Source of the DNA: Candidatus Aminicenantota bacterium
Lineage (GTDB): Bacteria; Acidobacteriota; Aminicenantia; UBA2199
Direction: 5' to 3'
Length of the DNA stretch: 8,989 bases
NCBI GenBank assembly: GCA_020355945.1
Contig: CP070627.1
Coordinates: 5,227,900 to 5,236,888, forward strand
Under the pieces are notes generated by a model that was not told the DNA's origin, ran no database searches, and worked only from the letters and a program-made list of their open reading frames with translations. This document shows positions 1 through 6,230 of the stretch, in pieces. Position numbers and translations under genes: made by a program. Numbering within the stretch: the stretch's first letter is position 1; each line of letters opens with the position of its first letter.

Positions 1-116
1 CGGATATCAGGTAGATGCGTCAGGAGTTCACCAAGCGCCGCACCTTTCCCTCCTGATTCCGAAAAAGAAGAAAGGTTAACATCCTCAATTTGAATTATAT
101 ACCTTTTACCCTTCAT
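1..116 (-). CDS. PEP synthase / pyruvate phosphate dikinase-like protein, N-terminal fragment (continues past position 1)
   Basis: Only the first 38 codons are inside the window. The reading frame runs from an ATG at 116-114 to the edge without a stop. The peptide contains the run SESGGKGAALGELL at about residues 20-33. This matches the GGKgAnLGEL signature that opens the PEP/pyruvate-binding (ATP-grasp, PPDK_N) domain of PEP synthases, pyruvate phosphate dikinases and rifampicin phosphotransferases. The start is well supported: AAAGGAGG lies 7 bases upstream. The gene follows the enolase-like gene on the same strand with a 47-base gap, so the two are probably one operon. The family transfers phosphate from ATP to pyruvate or a similar acceptor. 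Which member this is (full PEP synthase, stand-alone ATP-grasp protein or antibiotic phosphotransferase) cannot be told from 38 residues. Family call fairly sure, subfamily unknown. Confidence 0.7.
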   Translation of the reverse strand, partial: MKGKRYIIQIEDVNLSSFSESGGKGAALGELLTHLPDI

Positions 117-163
117 AAATATGCCTCCTTTAAAATAATGGTGAAACTTTCCGTCTTTCAGTG

Positions 164-1438
164 TTAGAGATGGATAGTCAAATTTGAAGCGATTTCCATT
201 AAGTAATTATATTTGGACACCCGTTCTCCGCGGCTTACACCACATTTGATGTAAGAAGCTTCGCAAGCCACTGCCAGATCAACAATAAAATTATCATTGG
301 TTTCTCCACCGCCGCGATGGGACACAACCAATTTGATCCCGGATTCTTTTGCTGTTTTAATAGCTTTGATTGTTTCTGAAATAGTTCCTGCTTGATTTGG
401 TTTAACCAGGAGACCGTTAATTGCGTTGGTCTTTATTGCTTGTTTCACCAATTTACTATTTGTTACTGTCAGATCATCTCCAATGATAAGGACTTCGTCT
501 CCTAATGTCTGACACAATTTAACCCAATTGGTCCAATCCTCTTCATCCAGACCATCTTCTAACGTAATAATTCCCTTATGTTTTTCTTTTAATTTTTTAT
601 AGAAATTGATCAATTCATCAGATGTTAAAATTTCATCTTGCCGGGAAAGATGATATCGATTATCTTCTTTTTTAAAAAACTCAGAGGCAGCGGGGTCCAT
701 GCCCAGGGCAATTTCCTTTCCCATTTCCAATTTACATCGTTCCACAGCTTCCTCGATAAAGACAAGTGCTTCTTCATTGGATTTTGCCCTGGTAAAGGCA
801 TAGGCTCCTTCATAGCCTACATTAACATCATATTCATTTTCTTTCAGGACTTTTCGCAGTTCTTGATATACTTCAACGCAATTGCGTACAGCTATGGGTA
901 TGTTTTCATTTAATCCTAATACCATATATTCTTGAAAATCCGTAGAGTTATCCGCGTGTTTTCCTCCTTCAATCACTACTGCCATTGGTTTAGGTAATTG
1001 AGTAACAGATTCCCTGTCAAAAAATTTCAATAAATATTGATATAAAGGCTGACCTACGGCTGTACTGGCAGTACGGGCACATGCCAGGGAAACAGCAAGA
1101 ATCGAATTGACTCCCAGGTTGCTTTTGTCTTTTTTGCCATCTAATTCGTTTAAACATTTATCAATTGCTTCCTGGTCAGTGACAGCCATCCCCTTCAACG
1201 CAGGAAGAATTTTTTTTTTGATATTTTCAATTGCTGTTAAGACGCCCATCCCATGATAACGATTTTCATCACCATCCAGGCAAAATCTGGGTTCTTTAGA
1301 GCCTTCTGACGTCCCTCTAGGAACAGATGCACGAGCTGAAATCCCATTGGATAAAATCACCTCTGCTTCAACCGTAGGGAACGAACCTGTGGAAAGTATC
1401 TCTCTGGCCTTTATATCTTTAACTACAAACGCACTCAC
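164..1438 (-). CDS. Divergent enolase (phosphopyruvate hydratase) paralog
   Basis: A 424-residue protein, the normal enolase length. Enolase interconverts 2-phosphoglycerate and PEP in the cytosol. By alignment from memory to yeast/bacterial enolase, the catalytic set is present: His161, Glu170, Glu210, Lys346 (general base), His374, Lys398, and Mg ligands Asp248, Glu294, Asp321, with Ser44 in loop 1. Several near-invariant positions differ. The DSRGNPT motif is STGSFPT (16-22), PSGASTG is PRGTSEG (40-46), and the two Asn before GG.HA.N are Val154 and Glu157. GDEGG is GYEGA, and SHRSGE is SHRGGGE, which loses the phosphate-binding Ser. One residue is missing after IKCG. The start is a GTG with AAGGAG 7 bases upstream. 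It diverges from a phosphoglycerate mutase-like gene and precedes a PEP-synthase-like gene. Enolase fold is certain. Housekeeping enolase versus a paralog with altered substrate is open, and the substitutions favour the paralog. Confidence 0.9.
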   Translation of the reverse strand: MSAFVVKDIKAREILSTGSFPTVEAEVILSNGISARASVPRGTSEGSKEPRFCLDGDENRYHGMGVLTAIENIKKKILPALKGMAVTDQEAIDKCLNELDGKKDKSNLGVNSILAVSLACARTASTAVGQPLYQYLLKFFDRESVTQLPKPMAVVIEGGKHADNSTDFQEYMVLGLNENIPIAVRNCVEVYQELRKVLKENEYDVNVGYEGAYAFTRAKSNEEALVFIEEAVERCKLEMGKEIALGMDPAASEFFKKEDNRYHLSRQDEILTSDELINFYKKLKEKHKGIITLEDGLDEEDWTNWVKLCQTLGDEVLIIGDDLTVTNSKLVKQAIKTNAINGLLVKPNQAGTISETIKAIKTAKESGIKLVVSHRGGGETNDNFIVDLAVACEASYIKCGVSRGERVSKYNYLMEIASNLTIHL

Positions 1439-1754
1439 AGTTTATCTCCTTGTATTTCAAATTGTTTTGAAGATGGAAGGTTGATTTTATCATAGATTTT
1501 AGCGATTGGTCAAGACCTTTTCTTTGCCAAAATCCACCGCCCAATTTTGCCTCCGGCGGCCAAAAACCTTTTGAAAAAAGGTTCCCAGACCTTTAAAGAC
1601 TTTTTCCTAAAGGGAATTTTTGTTATCTTTTTCTTCGCGTGTCTTCGCGACTTAAAAAATATGCGAAGGATTTTGGTGGCAAAAAACTATTTTAATCATT
1701 GGGTAAATATGATAGAATTAAAACCTGGAACAAAATTCAGAAACAAGAGGTACA
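1439..1754. other. Divergent intergenic region between enolase-like and mutase-like genes, with repeat-like hairpins
   Basis: These 316 bases separate two divergently transcribed genes and must hold both promoters. No strong -35/-10 pair stands out. TATGAT (1708-1713) and TAGAAT (1713-1718) before the mutase gene are possible -10 boxes without a good -35. The middle part (about 1545-1660) looks like a dispersed intergenic repeat rather than a promoter. It has a GCC-TCCGGC-GGC block at 1549-1560, an 8-bp stem with a 3-base loop (AACCTTTT / AAAAGGTT, 1565-1583), a short CTTTAAAG palindrome, and a direct repeat TCTTCGCG at 1632-1639 and 1642-1649. The 84-codon frame that crosses it has no SD or protein-like composition. 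Confidence 0.6.
1565..1583. repeat. Short hairpin in intergenic repeat-like segment
   Basis: Arms AACCTTTT and AAAAGGTT are perfectly complementary around a GAA loop. No transcript would obviously end here, because both flanking genes start by pointing away from it. It is more likely part of an interspersed repeat, or a leader structure of the mutase mRNA, than an ordinary terminator. Confidence 0.45.
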
Positions 1755-3812
1755 ATGAAAACAAGAGTTTTGGAGATTGTAATCGACGGATGTGGTTATG
1801 ACACGGAATTGGAAATCGATATCCTTGAATCAAGTTTCGAAAAATTACACCCGGGGTTAAAAAAAGAATTTATCCAGAATATTTACGAAAAAGTCGCCAT
1901 AGAAAATATTAACATACCTGATGAAGTCGCTTTCATCCTGTTTTTTAACCGGAATCCTTTAAATATCTATTTCGAAAAAAAACATGGCATACTTGAAAAA
2001 CAAGGCTTAACCCGGGAAAACCTGGAAAATACCAGGAAACTTTTTGATTCGCTGAAGCAGGAAGAAAAAAATCAAAAATTAATCGCTCAAGTACAAAAGG
2101 TAATTGAGAATACCGCAAAAGAAAAAAAATATGCGGTATGGGCTGCCAGTACCCCTACCCTGGATCGACTTCGCAACACATATCCTTCTATTTCTACGAA
2201 AACCTCGGGTATTGAGATTGGTTACGAGGATTTACACCCGGAAGTACAGGGGAATTCCGAAACCGGTCATCAACAGTTGGGAAACCTGGCGGTTGCACCG
2301 CAAATTCCCCTGGAAGTGTCAATTGATATAGAAAATGGGAGATTTTTTGAAAATCCCGTGCTCAATCAATCCATAAAAACAGCTATAGACAATCATGTCA
2401 ACCTTAATATCACCTTTATGATCTCCGGCGAATTCGGAAATGACGGAAGGGTTCACAGTTGCTGGAATCATTTGGAAAGTTTTTTGAAGCTGGTTTTTGA
2501 AAAACATCGATTCGATCCTGCCAGATTAAGAATCCAGGCGATCCTGGATGGAAGGGATTCTCCTTTAAAAAGCTCCATTGAAAAAGATCAAAAAGATGAT
2601 TCCAGGCACGGCTTCCTCTATAAGCTTAAAGATTTGTTATCCCAATATCATGCCGATGATTGTATCGCCTGGATAATTGGCCGAGGATTGGCAATGGATC
2701 GAGATTATGTAGAAGAAAGGACAAAAAAGGATTATGAATTATTGGTGAAAGGAAAGGGGCATATTGCCAATGATTTCAATGATGCGGTCGCAGCTATTAG
2801 GGAACTTCATGAAAAACAAGTGTTTGATCCCTTTATTGAACCCATCATTATAAAAGATAAGAATGGCACTACCAGGACACTGGAGAATAAAGATGTTTTA
2901 ATCGATTTGAATTTTAGAGCTGATAGACAACGAGCTCGAATCGCAAGTCTACTAGGGGCCAGGCAGTTTTTACAAGATCAAGCAGCCAGGAAAGGGAACA
3001 AATGGAACCTGGATTGGATTCAAGAGGATTTAAAATTGGAGATATTCTGTTTAACCGAATATCATCCGGACCTTGAAAAATATGGAGCAAAAATAGTTTA
3101 TCCCATAAAATCTCAACCACACAATTTTTTGTCAGTATTTAGCCGATATTTTAAACAAAAGAATATTCCCTTTAAATATCTTTTAATCGCTGAAAGCAAT
3201 AAAGCCACTCATATGGGATATTTTATCAAAGGAAGAAGAGAAAAAAATGATGTAGAGGAATTCGAAAAAAGATTTATTATCCCTTCATACGCTGAAGAAC
3301 ACGGGATTCGTACGGATGACGATTTTTTCAAAACACCTCATATGAAAGCCTTTGAAATCGCCGGGAAATTATTAAATGAATTGTGCCTGGGAATTTATGA
3401 CCTGGCTGTGGTAAACTTTTCAAACCCGGATATGTTAGGACACTTGATAACTAAACATTTTGACGAAAATGTTACCGCCTTAGAGGTGATTGATTATGTG
3501 GTTAAAACAATCGTTGAATTTGCATTAAAGCAGGATTATTATATAATAGTGACCTCCGATCATGGGAATATCGATGAATTTAGCGCTTCTCACTCTTTAA
3601 ACGATGTAATAACAACGTTTATTTCACCTCAGTCAGACATACGGTTGAAAAAGAAGCCGGGAGAAAAAATCAGGCTTTTTGACATCCCCTGGGCAATTGC
3701 AGAAATTTTTAATATCTCCCACCAAATCAAAGACGTGCTTCCACCTATTCCCGAATGGATCATTAAAAAGGGGTTAGCGGGAGAGGTGCCCATTAAGTTG
3801 GAAGAGAAGTAA
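1755..3812 (+). CDS. Enlarged 2,3-bisphosphoglycerate-independent phosphoglycerate mutase-like enzyme
   Basis: A 685-residue member of the alkaline-phosphatase-superfamily iPGM family, which is usually about 510 residues. These enzymes move phosphate between C3 and C2 of glycerate through a phosphoserine and two Mn ions. The expected residues are all visible: metal ligands Asp11, Asp559, His563, Asp602, His603, His613; nucleophile Ser168 in GNSETGH; and substrate-side His234, Arg267/Asp268 (DGRD), Arg310 and Arg316 (around MDRD), Arg388 and Arg391 (FRADR), Lys483. The extra length is mainly one insert of about 100 mostly charged, helix-prone residues (about 17-125) between the first metal Asp and the TPTLDRL motif. 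Further small expansions occur around 224-232 and 400-425. The start is placed by AAGAGG 4 bases before the ATG and by the N-terminal position of Asp11. Enzyme chemistry is very likely intact. Whether it serves glycolysis or a side pathway with the divergent enolase is not settled. Confidence 0.92.
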   Translation: MKTRVLEIVIDGCGYDTELEIDILESSFEKLHPGLKKEFIQNIYEKVAIENINIPDEVAFILFFNRNPLNIYFEKKHGILEKQGLTRENLENTRKLFDSLKQEEKNQKLIAQVQKVIENTAKEKKYAVWAASTPTLDRLRNTYPSISTKTSGIEIGYEDLHPEVQGNSETGHQQLGNLAVAPQIPLEVSIDIENGRFFENPVLNQSIKTAIDNHVNLNITFMISGEFGNDGRVHSCWNHLESFLKLVFEKHRFDPARLRIQAILDGRDSPLKSSIEKDQKDDSRHGFLYKLKDLLSQYHADDCIAWIIGRGLAMDRDYVEERTKKDYELLVKGKGHIANDFNDAVAAIRELHEKQVFDPFIEPIIIKDKNGTTRTLENKDVLIDLNFRADRQRARIASLLGARQFLQDQAARKGNKWNLDWIQEDLKLEIFCLTEYHPDLEKYGAKIVYPIKSQPHNFLSVFSRYFKQKNIPFKYLLIAESNKATHMGYFIKGRREKNDVEEFEKRFIIPSYAEEHGIRTDDDFFKTPHMKAFEIAGKLLNELCLGIYDLAVVNFSNPDMLGHLITKHFDENVTALEVIDYVVKTIVEFALKQDYYIIVTSDHGNIDEFSASHSLNDVITTFISPQSDIRLKKKPGEKIRLFDIPWAIAEIFNISHQIKDVLPPIPEWIIKKGLAGEVPIKLEEK

Positions 3813-3863
3813 TCCCGGACTTGTAAGTTTTAATCCAGCGGGGGGAAAGTAAAAATTATAAAT

Positions 3864-3903
3864 GAAAAAGGGACAGGCCAGGATGTCTGGCCTTTATTGT
3901 CCC
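3864..3903. terminator. Bidirectional rho-independent terminator between convergent genes
   Basis: A two-part stem: GGGACA (3870-3875) pairs with TGTCCC (3898-3903), and GGCCAG (3876-3881) pairs with CTGGCC (3887-3892), with a GATGT loop and a 5-base bulge. Read on the minus strand the stem is followed directly by five T (3869-3865), so it should end the DUF6429-like transcript. Read on the plus strand the inner stem is followed by TTTATT, which serves the mutase gene ending at 3812. Confidence 0.8.
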
Positions 3904-3977
3904 CTCTGATGCAAAGAACCTGTGATAGGTAACGGTAACAGCCCGGTTTCCCATTTCCATGATTCGTAATTCCATTA

Positions 3978-4217
3978 CTACAAATACTTTTGTCTCAATT
4001 GTTCTGCTTTCTGCTTGCCTTCATCTGTTAAAATCAGGGATTTGCCGCCGGGAATCTGGTAGATCAACCGCTGGTTCTGCAGTTCATTGAGAATCTCGAA
4101 CCGGTACCCTTTCCAGGCCCTGTAAACTTTTTCCCCGGGTGCATTTTTTTTGTCTTCTTCCCACCCGGTTAAATAGATCAACAGCAAGATAAGTTCTTCT
4201 TTGATTTTTTCATTCAT
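3978..4217 (-). CDS. Small DUF6429-like protein
   Basis: A 79-residue protein without signal peptide or membrane segment. It starts with a leucine-rich helix (7-18). The middle stretch RAWKGYRFEILNEL (33-46) and the C-terminal KSLILTDEGKQKAEQL (59-74) fit the pattern I know from DUF6429 proteins, with a helix-turn then a beta-wing-like LTDEG segment as in winged-helix proteins. Function is unknown, and a nucleic-acid-binding role is only a structural guess. The start is chosen by GGAGG 5 bases upstream of the ATG at 4217; the second ATG four bases on is out of frame. It lies downstream of the comEA-like gene on the same strand, separated by a hairpin element, so co-transcription is doubtful. 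The bidirectional terminator at 3864-3903 ends it. Confidence 0.75.
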   Translation of the reverse strand: MNEKIKEELILLLIYLTGWEEDKKNAPGEKVYRAWKGYRFEILNELQNQRLIYQIPGGKSLILTDEGKQKAEQLRQKYL

Positions 4218-4266
4218 TTTTTCCTCCTTTTTACCTTTAAAAACGAGAAAACCATCATGACACTAC

Positions 4267-4333
4267 AAAAAGGTTCAGCCACGGCTGACAGGGATTTTTG
4301 CTGCATCCGTGTCCTCCGTGGCTTTACCTTTTT
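4267..4333. repeat. 67-bp long imperfect inverted-repeat element
   Basis: The outer arms 4267-4284 and 4316-4333 match at 16 of 18 positions: AAAAAGGT pairs with ACCTTTTT and AGCCACGG with CCGTGGCT, around a 2-base mismatch. Inside, ACAGGGAT (4288-4295) pairs with ATCCGTGT (4305-4312) with one mismatch, leaving a 9-base loop. The ATCCGTGT...CCGTGG text resembles interspersed repeats that recur in intergenic gaps of many environmental bacteria. It sits between the stop of the comEA-like gene and the start of the DUF6429-like gene, so it may also work as a transcript end or mRNA stabiliser. Confidence 0.75.
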
Positions 4334-4341
4334 GCCGTGCT

Positions 4342-4647
4342 TTACAATGTCAGCATTTTCTCAAAGTTTTTGAAGGTTTTTTCACCGATTCCTTTCACCT
4401 TCATAATGTCCGCGAGTTTTTTGAATTTCCCGTTTTTCTGGCGGTACTCGATGATGCGCTGGGCTATTTTCTCGCCCACCCGCGGCAGCTTAACCAGTTG
4501 CTCAGGACCGGCGGTGTTAATGTTGATCAAATTCTTACCAGACGCCGGCTTTGATGCCTGTTTCTCTGCGGCGTAAGCAGTGGATGCCAACACCATGACC
4601 ACACTCAAAACAACAAACATTGTAAATAATTTTTTTAACTTTATCAT
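4342..4647 (-). CDS. comEA: Secreted ComEA-family helix-hairpin-helix DNA-binding protein
   Basis: A 101-residue protein. Residues 1-26 form a typical signal peptide: MIKLKK, a hydrophobic core, then AYA before the predicted cut at Ala26/Ala27. After a short linker come NINTA (42-46), the opening of ComEA-type domains, and two helix-hairpin-helix motifs: LPRVGEKIAQRI (54-65) and VKGIGEKTFKNF (84-95). Such proteins sit in the periplasm, bind incoming double-stranded DNA and ratchet it inward during transformation; similar small proteins also exist outside competence systems. The start is set at the ATG at 4647, which has GGAGG 8 bases upstream. A GTG 18 bases further upstream would overlap that SD and spoil the signal peptide. 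It is transcribed away from a minor-pilin operon, which fits a DNA-uptake role. The ComEA-type fold is sure; competence function is inferred. Confidence 0.85.
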   Translation of the reverse strand: MIKLKKLFTMFVVLSVVMVLASTAYAAEKQASKPASGKNLININTAGPEQLVKLPRVGEKIAQRIIEYRQKNGKFKKLADIMKVKGIGEKTFKNFEKMLTL

Positions 4648-4772
4648 TTTTTTTTCCTCCTGCACCTATGGAGCAAAAATGATGCCAACCGGGAAATTTA
4701 ATGAGAAAAAAAATAAAAATCATTTTATGATGCGGCTTTCCAGGAAATAATCCCCCCGCTGAAAAAAAGTGG

Positions 4773-4828
4773 ATCAGTCAACGATCGTTGACTGATGAAT
4801 TTTTATCAGTCAACAACAGTTGACTGAT
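4773..4828. promoter_or_regulatory. Two tandem 24-bp dyads with identical arms (probable operator pair)
   Basis: Copy 1 (4773-4796) and copy 2 (4805-4828) both read ATCAGTCAAC, four bases, GTTGACTGAT. Copy 1 is a perfect palindrome through its GATC centre; copy 2 has AACA in the centre. The copies are 32 bp apart, about three helical turns, so the same face of the helix is presented. The half-sites resemble dyads bound by TetR-type repressors, though I cannot name one. Outside the pair are T-runs in each outgoing direction (4828-4833 on plus; 4768-4762 read on minus), so a terminator-like or attenuator structure is the alternative. A plain terminator is less likely, because both neighbouring genes start here rather than end. 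Confidence 0.65.
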
Positions 4829-4913
4829 TTTTTGAAAAATACCTTTTTTCCCCAATCACCCGGGAAATGCCGGATTTTTATTTTTTATTCCGGGAAAATC
4901 CTTGAAAAGGTTT

Positions 4914-4919
4914 TATAAT
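4914..4919 (+). promoter_or_regulatory. Possible -10 box of the pilin operon
   Basis: A perfect TATAAT lies about 190 bases before the first pilin gene. No good -35 lies 16-18 bases upstream, so this is only a candidate. Confidence 0.25.
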
Positions 4920-5075
4920 GTACCTTTTAAACAAATCACTCCAGCAATTCCCACCGGGCAGCTATATTATATATATGTACATGTCCAGCGAGGGGAAAAT
5001 CCGCAAAATGCCTTCCTGACAAAATATACCGCTGGTTTTACATCAAATAGTGAAATATAGGGTTGGAGATCTGGC

Positions 5076-5105
5076 ATGAAAATTGATACCGGTTTGTCGA
5101 GGTGA
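5076..5105 (+). CDS. Possible 9-residue leader peptide before the pilin operon
   Basis: The frame encodes MKIDTGLSR. GGAG (5065-5068) stands 7 bases before its ATG, a good SD arrangement. Its last codons and stop (5097-5105) cover the GAGGTG that serves as the SD of the first prepilin gene, whose ATG follows at 5110. Ribosomes on this mini-ORF could therefore gate or feed initiation of the operon. No homology can be claimed, and chance is a fair alternative for so short a frame. Confidence 0.3.
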   Translation: MKIDTGLSR

Positions 5106-5109
5106 AACC

Positions 5110-5538
5110 ATGAGACATTATAAAAAAAATAACCAGGCGGTTGAACAAGAAAAACAAAAGCCAGGAAAAGATAAGGGCTTTACCATTATTGAAACATTGT
5201 TTTCTTTGCTGCTGATTGCATTGGTGCTGCTGTTTATAGCTAAAATGATTGCCTACGGCATCGAGGCCCATAGAAAATCATTCATCCGCTTCAATATGCT
5301 GCAAAAGATCGAAAACTGCAAAAATCAACTGGCAGCAAAAGCCTTTGATGCCAATGAACTGGAACAAGGTAGTTATTCGCACCGGGATCATATCTTCAAA
5401 ATGAACTGGGATATAAATAATATCTCTCCTACATTAAAACTTATTCGAGTTTCCATCTCATATAAGAGCTTAACCAAACGAGCCTACTTTTACAGATCAA
5501 AACACATTAAGAATATAAAAAACGGAGGTATAAAATGA
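5110..5538 (+). CDS. Type IV prepilin-like protein, PilV/GspI-type minor pilin
   Basis: A 142-residue protein with an unusually long, charged 23-residue leader (MRHYKK...KDKG) ending at a prepilin peptidase site, G23/F24. TIIETL then puts the required Glu at +5 (Glu28), followed by a hydrophobic helix to about residue 46. The remaining ~95 residues form a small extracytoplasmic domain with no motif I recognise. Length and first place in the operon fit PilV/GspI. The start is the ATG at 5110 with GAGGTG 5 bases upstream; a TTG start 27 bases earlier lacks an SD. The stop overlaps the start of the next gene by ATGA, so translation is coupled. Minor pilins of this type prime pilus or pseudopilus assembly at the inner membrane. 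Prepilin identity is sure, subtype is inferred. Confidence 0.82.
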   Translation: MRHYKKNNQAVEQEKQKPGKDKGFTIIETLFSLLLIALVLLFIAKMIAYGIEAHRKSFIRFNMLQKIENCKNQLAAKAFDANELEQGSYSHRDHIFKMNWDINNISPTLKLIRVSISYKSLTKRAYFYRSKHIKNIKNGGIK

Positions 5539-6230
5539 TTAAAGGATTTAGTTTACTGGAGGTTATTGTGGCTGTAACCATTAGTGTAGGTATTTTAGCC
5601 CTTGTCATTTCAAATGTAAGCGAGTCGGCAAAACATTCCAAACAGGTCATCACCAACCAGCAAAAGCTGGAATCCATATTTCATACGGTGGAGATGATTC
5701 GATCGGATTTGACCAAATGCGGGATGCGACTCCAGGAACCGGCAAAATTCTTCGGTTTTCCTTTATTCGAAAACAACGATTACAGCTTTAAGGTCACCTA
5801 CGGCATTGAAAATGAACCCCTTCTCATTACTGCAATAGCAGGCGAAAACATGATATCTGTTAATCGAAACGATTATTTTAAAAAAGGAAAACGAATCGTG
5901 ATTTATGACCCTGACCGGGAAACTTACGAGATTAACGAAATCCTGGCCCTTGACAATGGCCAATTGATCCTGTCGGACCCTTTACAAAACGATTATCGCA
6001 AAAATTCATCGGTTGTTGTTTTGAAAGAGGTGGAATATAAACTTTATTCTGAACAGAATACACTGAAGCGGAAAGTAAATAAAGGGTATTTTCAACCGTT
6101 GATTGAAGAGGTAACGGATTTTTTTGTGAAATTTTTCCCGGAATCCTGCTCTGTGCTTTACCGGATAGAGGTGAATAGAAAAGAACAGATCAGGGGGTAT
6201 ATCTTTTTAACGAACATGGTGGCAAGATGA
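5535..6230 (+). CDS. Type IV prepilin-like protein, PilW/GspJ-type minor pilin
   Basis: A 231-residue protein with a minimal leader MIKG, a cleavage site G4/F5, Glu at +5 (Glu9 in FSLLEV) and a hydrophobic helix 5-27. The next segment (about 30-60) is the amphipathic continuation of the pilin helix, including IRSDLTKCGMRL. This resembles the PilW/GspJ pattern in which an early 'D..RAG'-like stretch follows the helix. The rest is a beta-rich globular domain. The size agrees with PilW/GspJ, the larger minor pilins. GGAGG lies 6 bases before the ATG. It overlaps both neighbours by ATGA, so operon membership is firm. The expected role is as part of the minor-pilin tip complex with the adjacent proteins. 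The subtype assignment rests on size, order and helix pattern only. Confidence 0.82.
   Translation: MIKGFSLLEVIVAVTISVGILALVISNVSESAKHSKQVITNQQKLESIFHTVEMIRSDLTKCGMRLQEPAKFFGFPLFENNDYSFKVTYGIENEPLLITAIAGENMISVNRNDYFKKGKRIVIYDPDRETYEINEILALDNGQLILSDPLQNDYRKNSSVVVLKEVEYKLYSEQNTLKRKVNKGYFQPLIEEVTDFFVKFFPESCSVLYRIEVNRKEQIRGYIFLTNMVAR

Larger units (their letters stand above)
4648..5075. other. Divergent control region between comEA-like gene and pilin operon
   Basis: About 430 bases without a gene. They contain the paired dyads at 4773-4828, AT-rich tracts, and a perfect TATAAT at 4914-4919. A TTGAAA lies at 4902-4907, but only 6 bases from the TATAAT, which is too close to act as its -35. A second AT-rich stretch lies at 4963-4980. 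GGGAAAAT/GGGAAATG words repeat around 4861 and 4892 without clear meaning. Both promoters must be here, but I cannot assign either firmly. Confidence 0.55.

Noticed and set aside
638..913. 91-codon plus-strand frame inside the enolase-like gene
   Set aside because: It is an antisense shadow with a Phe/Ile-rich translation typical of reverse-read Lys/Glu codons.
1547..1801. 84-codon plus-strand frame before the mutase gene
   Set aside because: It crosses repeat-like intergenic DNA, has no SD, and its end overlaps the mutase start in another frame.
4298..4576. Two overlapping plus-strand frames opposite the comEA-like gene
   Set aside because: They are antisense shadows of a clear helix-hairpin-helix gene, with no SD and low-complexity Phe/Cys-rich translations.
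4648..4665. Upstream GTG start giving a 107-residue ComEA-like protein
   Set aside because: The added six codons lie on the GGAGG that serves the ATG at 4647, and they would put acidic residues before the signal peptide.
4805..4833. Second dyad plus T-run as an ordinary rho-independent terminator
   Set aside because: No plus-strand gene ends upstream of it, the stem is not GC-rich, and an identical dyad lies 32 bp away. Kept only as an alternative to the operator reading.
4902..4919. TTGAAA and TATAAT as a promoter pair for the pilin operon
   Set aside because: Only 6 bases separate the boxes, too few for sigma-70 RNA polymerase.
5083..5109. TTG start giving a 151-residue first prepilin
   Set aside because: No SD precedes it, while the ATG at 5110 has GAGGTG at good distance.
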